From Hybos culiciformis (taxonomy: Eukaryota; Arthropoda; Insecta; Diptera; Hybotidae), in assembly GCA_964007475.1 (NCBI GenBank), contig OZ023273.1, positions 1,488,001 through 1,552,000 on the forward strand: a stretch of DNA of 64,000 nucleotides. The letters are read 5' to 3'. The notes under the pieces are model-generated. The model saw only the letters and a list, made by a program, of their open reading frames with translations, searched no databases and was not told the origin of the DNA. The position numbers and the translations under genes were made by a program. Shown piece by piece: positions 46,701-57,900 of this stretch (positions within the stretch are counted from its first letter, which is position 1; the number at the start of each line of letters is the position of its first letter).

Positions 46701-46729
46701 AAATTTCAGGTGTGGGGTACAACTGAAAA
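46663..46729 (+). promoter_or_regulatory. LTR/leader junction stem-loop
   Basis: TTTTCAGTT (46670-46678, in the LTR) pairs with AACTGAAAA (46721-46729, in the leader). Nested inside, the LTR end GTATACCCCCTACA (46687-46700) pairs with TGTGGGGTAC (46711-46720) with small bulges. The fold covers exactly the place where a primer-binding site is expected. Confidence 0.45.
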
Positions 46730-46783
46730 AAAAATCAAGCCAAAACGTGTTTTTAGGTTAGAATTTTAAGAATTTTTTTTAAA

Positions 46784-49700
46784 ATGTTCCCGATTTCATC
46801 GTTTACAATAAAAGAGCTGAAAAATCAATTACAAATGATTGGTTTGAGCACGAAAGGTAATAAAACAGTTCTCTATGAAAGGTGGAAAGCTGTTAATTCA
46901 GTAGGTGACAACAATGAAGAAGCTGATTCTCCAGATCACATAGCCAATAATGACAATGATGAGGGTGGCAATGATGATGGTGGTTGTGATGATGATGGCG
47001 GCGATGATGATGGCGGCGATGATGATGGCGGCGATGATGATGGTGATGACCGGAATGAATCAAGTCATGCTCAACAAAAAATGGATTTATTGAAAAAGGA
47101 GAACGAATTGCTTCGTCGTGAAAATAAATTAATCCAAAAAGAATTTTTAATGAAAAAAAAGCCAGCTGTTTCAGAACTTTGTGATTTGTTAAACGAATTT
47201 TCAGGCGACGAAAATTTTTTAATTTGGAAAAGTCAATTGTTAAGTATCAAAGAAACTTATAAGCTGAGTGAATCGGAAATGAAACTACTGGCAGTTAAAA
47301 AATTTAAAGGTAAAGCCCAAAAATGGTTTCATTCTAGAGCAGAAAATATTAACATCAGTTTAGCAGAATTATTGGATAATTTGTCAATTATGTTTTATAC
47401 CAGACCAACGAAAACCCAACTTAGAAAACAATTTGAATCTCGTCTATGGAAATCAAATGAAAGCTTTGTTACATATTTTCAAGAAAAAATGTGCCTCGCT
47501 AACGAAGTAAGTATTGGTGATGACGAATTGGTTGATGGAATAATCGATGGATTTACAAATATAAATCTAAAAAATCAAGCCAGAATTCAATGTTTTGAGT
47601 CCACTTCACATTTATTGAAAGCATTTTCAAAAATTGGTCCAAGAGAGGTCGCAGATCGTAGTGTTCCAGATAAAAAGTTCAATGCGCAACAAAGTAGTTA
47701 TTCAAAAATCAAGTGCTTCAATTGTGGTAACGATGGCCATATCTCAACTCATTGTAAGGAGCCAAAGAAGAGTAATGGTTCGTGTTTTAAATGTGGTAAG
47801 ACTGGCCATTTTATTAAAGATTGTAAACAAACTGAAGCTGCAACAGGTAATAGTGATACTAATATTGGAAATATTCAAGAGTTTAATGTAAGTGATTTTT
47901 TTGTAAACATAGATTTAATTAATAATAATGGAGAAATTAAAAATCTAAGTGCATTAGTGGATACGGGCAGCCCGGTAAATTTAGTTAAAGAAGGATACGT
48001 AAAAAATAAAACTAATTTAAAAACTGATATTAATAGAATATTATTTGGAATAAATAATAGTAAAGTTGAAATTTTGGGTTCAATAACAAGTATTATAAAG
48101 TTCAAAGAAAAATTTTTTAATGTGAATATGTATGTGGTGCCTGACTCTACGATGCACTCAGATTTAATTTTAGGTCGAACTTTTTTAAGCTCAGTTAATG
48201 CAAAACTAATTTTTCAAATTAATGAAGAAAATTATTTCGAACAAGAAATTTTAAATATAAATATTGATGATAATTCTGATACTGTTATGCTAAATTTTGA
48301 TAATAGTTTGAAAATTGATGTAAAGAAACAAGTTGAAAATTTGTACACAAATTATTTAAAAAATGTAGAAGAGGTTGACCAACCGAAATTAAAATACAAA
48401 ATGAATATTAGACTGGTGAAGGATGAATATTTTCATACGACACCGAGACGATTATCATACACTGAAAATAAAGCTTTGCAAGTAATTATTAATGATTTAT
48501 TAGAACAAAAAATTATACAGCGTAGTGAGTCACCTTATTGTTCACCTACAGTGTTAATAAAGAAAAAAAATAGGGATGAATTTAGGTTGTGTATAGATTA
48601 CCGGACCCTTAATAAATTAACAGTTAGAGACAATTATCCGTTACCGTTGATAGAGGACCTACTTGATAGATTGGAACAGAAATGTTTTTTTACTATATTA
48701 GATCTCAAAGCTGGTTTTCATCAAGTTAGTGTTAGTGAAGAATCAATACCATATACTAGTTTTGTTACGCCTTTTGGGCAGTTTGAATATTGTAAAATGC
48801 CTTTTGGTTTGAAAAATGCTCCGATGGTTTTTCAGAGGTATGTTGATGAAATATTCAAAGATTTGGTGGAAAAAGGAGATGTCACAATTTTTATCGATGA
48901 CATAATGATAGCAACTTCTAGTATTGGTGAACATTTACGTATTCTTGACCATGTTTTCAAAACTTTAACTGAAAATAAATTAATTTTGAATTTGGAAAAA
49001 TGTAAATTTTTGTTTACTAAGTTAGATTATTTGGGTTACTCAGTAAGTAGAGATGGAATATGTCCTAATGAAAATAATTTGAGAGCAATAAAGGAATTTG
49101 CAGTTCCAAAAAATTTGAGAGAAGTACAAAGATTTCTGGGGTTGTGTTCTTATTTTAGAAAGTTTGTTCATAATTTTGCTTTATTTGCTAGTCCACTTCA
49201 GAAGCTATTGAGAAAGGGTAACAAATTTAAATTTGAAAAGGAACATATCGATGCTTTTGATACTTTAAAAGGAAAACTTCTGAGTAAACCGGTTCTAGCA
49301 ATCTTTTCTCCAAATTCTGAGACAGAATTACATTGCGATGGAAGTAGTGTCGGGTACGGCGCGATATTGATGCAAAAGAAATCGGATGGAAAACTTCACC
49401 CAATATTTTATTTTTCTAGGCGAACAACGGCTCAAGAATCAAAGTACCATTCTTACGAGCTTGAAACTCTAGCTATCATATACGCAATAAGACGATTTCG
49501 AACATATTTACTGGGTATGTCTTTTAAGATTATAACTGACTGTAATTCACTTGCTTTAACACTGAAAAAACAAATTATTAATCCCAGAATAGCAAGATGG
49601 GCATTAGAGCTACAAAATTTTGATTATGTGCTTGAACATAGAGAGGGAAAACGTATGCAACACGTAGATGCTCTTAGTCGGTCAGAGTCAATTTTAGTGT

Positions 49701-50959
49701 TGGAAGAAAATGGGTTCGAACAAACTTTAGCGATTTGTCAAAGTAGAGATAAAGAAATCGAAGAATTAAAACAACTATTAGAAAAGCAAGATCACCCTTT
49801 ATTTGAAATGAGAGATGGTTTAGTATACCGAAAACTAGATAAAACTAAAATTCGCTTTTACGTTCCAAGTTCAATGATCTTTCAAGTATTAAGAAATTGT
49901 CACGATATTTTAGGCCATTTGGGTTTGGATAAAACCTGTGAAGTTGTAAAGAGAACTTACTGGTTTCCAAAATTAACCGAACGGGTTAAAGAGTATATTA
50001 AAACGTGTCCAAAATGTATTACTTTCAACCCCCATAGCGGAAAAAAAGAGGGTTTTCTTAATTCAATCCCTAAAGGTAATAAACCATTCCATACCATTCA
50101 TGCGGATTTTTATGGTCCGTTGGAAGTTTCTAAATATAAAAGAAAATATATATTAGCTGTAGTAGATGCTTTTACTAAATTCGTTAAACTTTATCCAACC
50201 AAAACTACAAATACTAATGATACAATTAAATGCATAAAAAATTATTTTTCTCAATTTAGTCGCCCGGTAAGATTGATTACTGATAGGGGTAGTAATTTTA
50301 AATCTAGTGAATTTGAACAATTTTTGAAAGATAACAACGTCCAACATATTTTAGTAGCTAGTGGTTGTCCTCGTGCTAATGGACAAGTCGAAAGGTTTAA
50401 CAAAACTTTGGGGCCTATGTTATCTAAATTGATTAATAAGGATTTGAAAATATATTGGGATGATGTTCTAGATCAGGTTGAATTTGGTATGAACAATACA
50501 ATTTCTAAAACTACACAAGTATCTCCTAGTATGTTGTTGTTTGGAATTAACCAGAGAGGTGACGTCAATGATAAAATTAAGGAATACTTAGAAGAGTTTG
50601 TTTTTGAAGATGAGATAACAAATCATGAAGATAGACGGGAAGAAGCTAGTAAGAAAATCTCAGATAGCCAAAACTATAATGAAAAAATGTATAATAAAAA
50701 ACGAAAGGCTCCGACGCAGTATTCGGTAGGAGATTTGGTCACTATTACTAACGTTGATACTACAGTAGGTGTAAATAAAAAGTGTATACCAGCTACAAAA
50801 GGACCATACGAAATAGTAAAAATTCTCGGAAATGACAGGTATTTAATTAAAGATTTAGTTGGTTTTCAGGTTACACAAAGACCATTTGAAGGTGTTTTTG
50901 ACGTTAGTAGATTAGCTCGTTGGTCAGTTGGTCAATCTCTAATTGAAACTAAAAATTAA
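46784..50959 (+). CDS. Gag-Pol polyprotein of Ty3/gypsy retrotransposon
   Basis: A single frame of 1391 residues. It begins with a SAP-like motif (about 5-37: FTIKELKNQLQMIGLSTKGN), then an acidic Asp/Gly repeat (about 60-90) and a coiled-coil-like stretch (100-125). A Gag core and two CCHC zinc knuckles follow (CFNCGNDGHISTHC near 311, CFKCGKTGHFIKDC near 334). The aspartic protease has DTGS at 393. Reverse transcriptase has D640 (LDLKAGFHQ) and FIDD with D705/D706. RNase H starts at CDGSS, D852. Integrase has an HHCC finger (H1040, H1045, C1075, C1078) and catalytic D1108, D1167 and E1203 with 35 residues between the last two. No stop or frameshift separates gag from pol. The start is the first ATG after an 83 nt leader. 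It serves the element's own copying in virus-like particles. Confidence 0.96.
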   Translation: MFPISSFTIKELKNQLQMIGLSTKGNKTVLYERWKAVNSVGDNNEEADSPDHIANNDNDEGGNDDGGCDDDGGDDDGGDDDGGDDDGDDRNESSHAQQKMDLLKKENELLRRENKLIQKEFLMKKKPAVSELCDLLNEFSGDENFLIWKSQLLSIKETYKLSESEMKLLAVKKFKGKAQKWFHSRAENINISLAELLDNLSIMFYTRPTKTQLRKQFESRLWKSNESFVTYFQEKMCLANEVSIGDDELVDGIIDGFTNINLKNQARIQCFESTSHLLKAFSKIGPREVADRSVPDKKFNAQQSSYSKIKCFNCGNDGHISTHCKEPKKSNGSCFKCGKTGHFIKDCKQTEAATGNSDTNIGNIQEFNVSDFFVNIDLINNNGEIKNLSALVDTGSPVNLVKEGYVKNKTNLKTDINRILFGINNSKVEILGSITSIIKFKEKFFNVNMYVVPDSTMHSDLILGRTFLSSVNAKLIFQINEENYFEQEILNINIDDNSDTVMLNFDNSLKIDVKKQVENLYTNYLKNVEEVDQPKLKYKMNIRLVKDEYFHTTPRRLSYTENKALQVIINDLLEQKIIQRSESPYCSPTVLIKKKNRDEFRLCIDYRTLNKLTVRDNYPLPLIEDLLDRLEQKCFFTILDLKAGFHQVSVSEESIPYTSFVTPFGQFEYCKMPFGLKNAPMVFQRYVDEIFKDLVEKGDVTIFIDDIMIATSSIGEHLRILDHVFKTLTENKLILNLEKCKFLFTKLDYLGYSVSRDGICPNENNLRAIKEFAVPKNLREVQRFLGLCSYFRKFVHNFALFASPLQKLLRKGNKFKFEKEHIDAFDTLKGKLLSKPVLAIFSPNSETELHCDGSSVGYGAILMQKKSDGKLHPIFYFSRRTTAQESKYHSYELETLAIIYAIRRFRTYLLGMSFKIITDCNSLALTLKKQIINPRIARWALELQNFDYVLEHREGKRMQHVDALSRSESILVLEENGFEQTLAICQSRDKEIEELKQLLEKQDHPLFEMRDGLVYRKLDKTKIRFYVPSSMIFQVLRNCHDILGHLGLDKTCEVVKRTYWFPKLTERVKEYIKTCPKCITFNPHSGKKEGFLNSIPKGNKPFHTIHADFYGPLEVSKYKRKYILAVVDAFTKFVKLYPTKTTNTNDTIKCIKNYFSQFSRPVRLITDRGSNFKSSEFEQFLKDNNVQHILVASGCPRANGQVERFNKTLGPMLSKLINKDLKIYWDDVLDQVEFGMNNTISKTTQVSPSMLLFGINQRGDVNDKIKEYLEEFVFEDEITNHEDRREEASKKISDSQNYNEKMYNKKRKAPTQYSVGDLVTITNVDTTVGVNKKCIPATKGPYEIVKILGNDRYLIKDLVGFQVTQRPFEGVFDVSRLARWSVGQSLIETKN
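46988..47050 (+). repeat. 15 bp coding minisatellite in Gag
   Basis: About four units of GATGATGATGGCGGC encode DDDGG repeats. The in-frame unit length means copy number could vary without breaking the frame. Confidence 0.85.
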
Positions 50960-50969
50960 CAAAAGAAAG

Positions 50970-51000
<31 letters not shown>

Positions 51001-51155
51001 AAAAATGAAATGTATTTTATTTTTATTAATTGAAATATTTTTATGTTAAAAAATAATATTATAGTTAGGAATGAAACTTATTATAAGAGGAATGAATATG
51101 TTTAATTTTAATCTAATCATTCGAGGTCGAATGATTTTGTCAGATTGGCCGAAGC
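50960..51155 (+). other. Retrotransposon 3' untranslated part
   Basis: A run of A and AAAGAAAG at 50960-50998 follows the stop codon. A perfect 10 bp inverted repeat (AATCATTCGA, GG, TCGAATGATT) lies at 51115-51136, just before the 3' LTR. The bases next to the LTR (GATTGGCCGAAGC) are not a normal polypurine tract. Confidence 0.7.
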
Positions 51156-51534
51156 TGTAGGAGATAAGTTTGTTGGTTGTTGGTTTATATTTAGTAAACA
51201 ATAACGTATTTTGAGGATATACGTATAAACAAGGCATTTTTGAGAAAATAGATATAAACAGAGAGTTAGAAAAGAAAGAAGAAAAGAATAAAAAGACAGT
51301 TGAGAAAGATCGTTCGTTGCGAGAGGAGAGAAAATAAGAGGAAAGAATTAAAATAATAAAATTTGTTTGTGAAAAATCGAAAAAAGACCTGTGAAATAAA
51401 AATAATAAAACTTATGTGAAAAACCGAAAAAGATTTGTGAAATTAAACTAATAAAACTTTTTTTTAAAGAAATTGGCTTTGTTTGAATAAGAATTTTCAG
51501 TTACCCTCGAGATTGGCAAGGTATACCCCCTACA
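51156..51534 (+). repeat. 3' LTR
   Basis: 379 bp, same length and, by eye, the same sequence as the 5' LTR. It is followed directly by the target duplication CGAG. Confidence 0.95.
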
Positions 51535-51538
51535 CGAG

Positions 51539-51905
51539 CGATTAAAATAATTTAAAAAAAAAAGAAGAAAATTCTTAAAATAAAGTTTGACATTAGAAAA
51601 TTTAAAGAAATGGAAATTATTAAGCAATTTATACTTATTATCACAGTCCGTTAAGCACAATTACCAAAAAAAAAAGGAGAAAACATGATGAAAAATTTTA
51701 ATTTATCAAGTAAGTAACGATTAGTATTATAAGAAATAATTCTTCTCTGAACTCAACTGAAGCATACTTTTTTTTTTTTAAACGAAAAAAAATGATATAC
51801 ATATTTAAATTTTTTTCTTATTTCATACAAACATGATTTATCACTTTACATAATTTTCATAACGTTTTTTCTTAGACGAGGAGCTAATTTATAAAAAAAA
51901 ATTAC

Positions 51906-51941
<36 letters not shown>

Positions 51942-54900
51942 TATGCTCCAATTAAATATCATCATAAATAATCTTGTCTTATGTGGACTATATTATTACA
52001 TACTTTTTTTTATAACAAACATATATTTTTAAGTTAATTATCAAGGCACATAAAGGTATATATTTCTTGCTTGAAATTTAGTTCACAAATATTTCAAATT
52101 TTAAGGATTTTTTATTTTATTTTTTCTTAATAAAAATCGTGTTCAGATAGATATTATGATTTTTTTTTTTATCATCTTTTGATTTACTTTCTTCCCAAAA
52201 AACGATATACTCATATAAATGTATCACAATCAATGGAAATTATTATGTTGAATATCAAATTTTTATTTTATTTTTTTCATCTTCATTCTCTTCAACTATG
52301 TAGTATATAACTAAAACGAAATAATTTGATTGACAGAAATTTATAATAGAAATAAAAAAAAAAAGAATCTGCAAAAAAATTTATTTTGCTCACTTTTAGT
52401 TTTGCCGACATGTTAAGGGACGTTATCACGTTCTTTTTCAGATTTGTAAAAAAATAATAATAATGAATACAAAAAAAAAAAACTGACACGTATCAATTTA
52501 TACACATATAAATAATATATATAAAAAACGTATTACATAATTGATAGATTCAGAAAAAAAAATAGATTATTGTAGATAGAATATTATAGAAGAGATAGAA
52601 CATAAATTCCCCAAACAAAAGCATGTCACCATCATCCTTTCGAACATACAAAACATGATAATATTTTCCTGATTTTTTTTTTATAACGTGGTAAAGAAAA
52701 TTTTCAAAAATAAAACCACGTTTAGGATTAATACAATATTTGTGTTTGAAATCGACTGAGCATAATGACAATCTAAGTAAAAACAACAGAAAATGCCGTT
52801 GGAACATAATTGCATATGTAGTATTTAACATGTTAGTCCATAAAATACAAGTTCCACCGTTTACCGTTTACTAAACGACGATTTTAGTACAATACTCTGT
52901 GTGTAAAATTTAAAAGAAAAATCTTCAATTTATAGTCAAGCTTGATTAAAATAACAAATTATTTTCGGTTCAAAAACAAAAACCCAATTAAAAAATCAAA
53001 ACGAAGATAATAAATTTTAAGAGAAAAAAAAAATAGTATATTAAAATTTAAATTTTCATATTTTATTATATCATACAACAAAATTAAGCTTTTTAAGCTG
53101 GGAAGTAAATATTTTTTTTTTTGAACATTTCTACAAAAATATATAATCTTCAATTTAATCTTCGAAAACATCCAGTATAAATGTAAACAGTATAAAAACA
53201 TAAATTTAATAAATCTATATAATACTTCGTTATTAAGTAAGAAATAAAAGTAGTATAGTTATGGTACATTTATGTGAAAATTGAAAACAACATTTTTGTA
53301 TTTTATAAATCAATTTGTTTTACTTTATTTTTGTGTCATACAAACGAAAATGAATTTTCAACCCCGTAAAAAAATTTGTTAATGTCCTTGTACAAGCATT
53401 TCTTTTCTAAAATTCTTATTGTGTAAACAAAAATAAGTTTTTATTTCATATTTAATATATATTCTGGAGAATGAAAAAGAATTGTAAATAATCAATTTTT
53501 TTTTTAATTTTTTTTTGACACAATGACATATCATATTAAACTAATAGGGTGTTTTCTATTATATTATATAGTAGTATATAAATGCAGTCGGCGGTCTCAG
53601 ATATAGAATTTATAGAACCGCCATATTGCTCGTAATTGTACAATTCTAAAATCGAGAAATTAAGAAAATAAAAATAACGATTATATTATTCGTTTTTTTT
53701 ACTTTGTTGAGCCTGGTTTTGATTACTTATAGACTTATAGTACACTTCTCTATTTACTATTTTATGTAAATAATATTGATCTAACTTTCTACTAATCTTA
53801 TAAACATGAAACTGTCGTTCAAACGAGATTACTGGTAAATTTCTTCTGAAATTTTTAAGGCTAAAAAGTTGTATAAAGGATTATTATCAAAGGATTATTA
53901 TCAATAATTTTATAGTTCATAATTTATGTGTTTGGTTTGTGTATATAAAATGTAATTTTATTTATATTAAAAAAAACTGTTTTATAGAATTATTTTATAG
54001 AATTAAAAAATTATTCTGCTAAAAAGCAAAAATTTCCTTAATTGTATCAAAAAGTTCTTTTTTTTGATGAAATAAAAAATATTTTATGAAGTTCATTAAG
54101 AGCCCTCAGTACAAAAATATATTTCTCTTTTTGTTTTTAGCAGTTTTGTTTTTTATTTTACCGAAAAATATACGGCAGAATTTTTATGAAAATATTGCAA
54201 AACTATACATAAAATCAATTTTTTTGCATAAACTTTAATAAGGTATCTAGAAGATCTAACAAATTTTTATATTTTATTGTTTAGAAAATTATATACAAAC
54301 TGAAAGTTCCAAATCCACAACCCTGGTAAGTAATCTTTAGAGGTATTTCTACGTTAGATTTTTTCATTATCTCTTTCTTTCCCTTCACAAAATATTTTCA
54401 TGTTTCAAAAGTATTCATTATTAAACTTATCAAAAATCTCTTCAATCGAGATCTTATAAACTCAACAGTCAAACCAAAACTAAAATTGTTTTTACTCAGT
54501 CAGCGCCCTTTGATTGTATTATTTATAAATTTAAGCAATTAAAATATAATATTTTAGATATTTTAGATATATAGTTCAGCATCAATTTAAAGCAACTTGA
54601 GTCCTTTGAGTATACTAAAATATTAAAAAAAAAACCTTTCGAAAATTTTTAAAATATTTGGTACATCTTTCTAATAGTTTTAACTAATTTTGATTAGGTA
54701 TAAATACAAAAATTGTAATTCGTGTATGAAATAAATATTTTTCAGACTAAGTATGCACTAGTATTAGTAGTTAAGAGATATTAAGTATATAAAGTACGGA
54801 GTTCTTTTTCCAGATTTCATTATCAGTATATAATTAAATTCATTCAAACTTTTATAATTTACACCGTAATCTCAGAAGCTACTTAATTAAGCCTGAATAG

Positions 54901-57900
54901 AACTGAAATGATCGAAACAGTATTTAATAAACAGAAGGATGAATGGACGAATGAACAGACAGAAAATTAAAATAGTCGGTTTGTTTTATTTTCAATGGAA
55001 AACGAACTAAAAATTAAATTTATTTTATTTGAATTTATTTTCTTTGTTGCTTGATGAGAAATTTCGTCATTTCTGCGGCAAATTCAATTTTAATAACATT
55101 ATATTATACCACAAGGAAAGTACATATTGATGTGGAATGAGGACCTAGATACAATATAGTAATATATTTATACGTATATACTTCAAATTATTATATTGAC
55201 CCAAATTAAATTATAATTATAAGAATAATGTTTAATAAGTTCTTCAAATTTTTGAACTATGTATTGTGTTTTGGATGATGTTGTATTTAAATAATTTCGG
55301 TTCCAAGAAATTTATTGTGTTTACCTATTTGTTATTATTACAAGAATGATTAGAACCTAAATTGAAAGTATTATTTCACTTTAAAAGTTTTTTGTGTATA
55401 TATCTACTATGCAACAAAAAACGAAAACTAAAATATTGTAACTACACAATAAATTTAAAAAAATGTTTCTTTATTTTTTTAGTTTATTTTCAGTCTACTT
55501 TCAGTAATAACAATGATAGTCCTAGTATATAATTGACGTCTGTTCCAAAAACTTTATATTTCTTTGTTTTGATGTTTCGCTCTGGTACCAAATTGCTCTG
55601 GTACAAATATATGCAACAACAGCATGCAATATAAAAATTTTTAATATCATAATATTTTAAACAGAAAATCTCAACATTTTACAAATTAAGTGCCGAAATT
55701 TGATGCAGTTAAAAAAAAAAACTGAAAGTAAGGAACTTTCAATATGCATGATGTATTCAGTATTAAAATATTATAAGAAAAAGTTTGTGTTGTGTTTTAA
55801 AGGTATTCATGTTTAATAAAAATAAACGTACAAAAATTATTCCATTTCATGACTATATAAAAACAACCTTATTGTATACATAATTAACATTTGTTATGTA
55901 CATTATGTAAATGTAAAATTTGTGTATAAATATTAGAGTATTATACCCGATTGAAAGTTTACCTAACAATAATAATAACATACTAATTTTCCATTAACAC
56001 TATACCTTGGCTTGGTAACAAAAATAAAAAAAGCAGTCATTGTTTATATTACAACCATTGTTCTAATGTCCTACTTGTTACTTGGTATGTGGAATAATAA
56101 AATATTATCCTATTAAAAATCAACAAACAAAATTGAGTTAATGTTTTATATTATTTAAAAAAAAACACATTGCTACGGCAGCTATATTTTCTACAGAGCC
56201 CTTGCTATAGTTCGAACTATAGAACTATAAATGACTTTATCAAGATCAACTGTTTAGCGAAGCAAAAAAAATAGCTCTTATACTTTTACAATATATCTGT
56301 TTCTGTTCATATGATTCCAGCAATATTCAAATAAAAAATTTCAAAAAATCATTTTAAAAAAGTTGTTTCTTTAATTTGTTTTTCGCTAGAAACTCAATAT
56401 TGAAGTATAGTAACTTTTGCTACACTTCATTTACTATACATTTTTGAATATAAGTTTTATCCCCAAATTTAATAACAAATGCAAGTTTTTGAGCTGTCAG
56501 AAAATAACGTCGGCCGGCCAAGGATTTAAATAATTTTCATTTAAAATTTGCAAATAATTAAACCTGTCCAAGGATTGGATTTGGTAGTTGAAATGGATAT
56601 CGACACTTTTGTATATTTTCATAATTATATTTATGCTTACTAACTGCTCATTTGCCTATGTACATCACACATGTACTGTGACATCACACACATAATGTGA
56701 CAGAAATTTTGAATGTGTCCAACATTCATAATTTCTAACTTATTGTTATTTTCTTTTAATTATGTAATACTTTTTCCTTTTTCAGCATTAACAACAAAAA
56801 AATATACAATTTGGTATATCGTTATTTTACGACTATAATTGATTGTAGAACCTTGATAATTTCATTTTTGATCAGAAAAAATGAGCTTGATAAAAACTAT
56901 GAAAATTATATATAAGAAACCACAATTTTTATTCCCTTCCGATAACTTTTTTTTTGTATAGTTTGAGTAGAAAACTTTTATATGTAGCACTAATGAAAAA
57001 CTAAATAGAGAATTATATTTACTTTACTTAATTCAACCAAATATTTCAAATAAACTTGACATTTTCCCAATAAACCTTAACTTATAAAGAGGGTTTAGTT
57101 ATAAATTTTTATTGGGGTCCCTTTTATTTTTTTGTTTCTTGAAAATATTCAATAGCAATTTGTTAAATACACGTTTTGAATTTTTTTTGTCGAAAACATA
57201 AAATTGATTTATTTTTTTGTTTATTTAGTTACGTAATATAAAAGAAAATATTTTCTTTTTTTATTATTTTTATATTTAAGGAAGAGAAATCTACCAATTT
57301 CGATCAGAAAAGAATTGTTCATCAAGTTTTATTACAGAAGAGAAACCAATTTCATGTAATTGGAAAATAATTATAAGGGATGAACGGAAACTATCAAAAA
57401 TGTAAAATATTTTCGGAGTTTTGAAACTTTTATGTCTCAATAAGTTTTTCGAATTTCACAGTATTCAGATTAAAGTTTGATATTATATAACTGAACAAAA
57501 ATAATGTAAAATAGTGAAATAAAAAAAATATATTTTGTAAAATTTTCAATTATGAATTATATTTGTTTAAAATAAAAAGAAACAGATAATAAGAAATAAG
57601 TTTCCAACTTATTTAGATTAAAAGTAAAAAGTAGAAGAAATCTATCTCAATGACAGGAGGATATTGTTTTTCCGGGAATTATACTGGAGAATAAAGATTG
57701 AATATTATTTAATACTTAGATTATTATTTTCATTCCTTTTAAAAGATGATGCAAAATAATCTTCTTTCTGAGAAAAGATAATTCTGATTTAGCGCAAATG
57801 AATTTTGACTGCAGTCATATTTAATTTTTTCTTATTATTACAATGTTATTTATTAATCAAAGTTGTTCTTTATAATTTTAAAATTTTTATAATCTTAAAT

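Larger units (their letters stand above)
46322..51534 (+). mobile_element. Intact Ty3/gypsy LTR retrotransposon (5.2 kb)
   Basis: It has two 379 bp direct LTRs (46322-46700 and 51156-51534) that read as identical, with TG...CA ends (TGTAGG...CCTACA). A 4 bp target duplication, CGAG, lies at 46318-46321 and 51535-51538. One Gag-Pol frame (46784-50959) has domain order Gag, protease, RT, RNase H, integrase, which is the Ty3/gypsy order. There is no env frame. LTR identity, an intact frame and a clean target duplication argue for a recent insertion, possibly polymorphic. No convincing tRNA primer-binding site follows the 5' LTR, and no purine tract abuts the 3' LTR. Confidence 0.97.

Noticed and set aside
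51046..51237. Env-like or accessory frame at the retrotransposon 3' end
   Set aside because: The only frame is a short minus-strand reading across the LTR edge, with no signal peptide or membrane segment.
52550..52831. 93-codon minus-strand frame with mixed composition
   Set aside because: It looks slightly more protein-like than its neighbours, but I recognise no family, splice partner or repeat.
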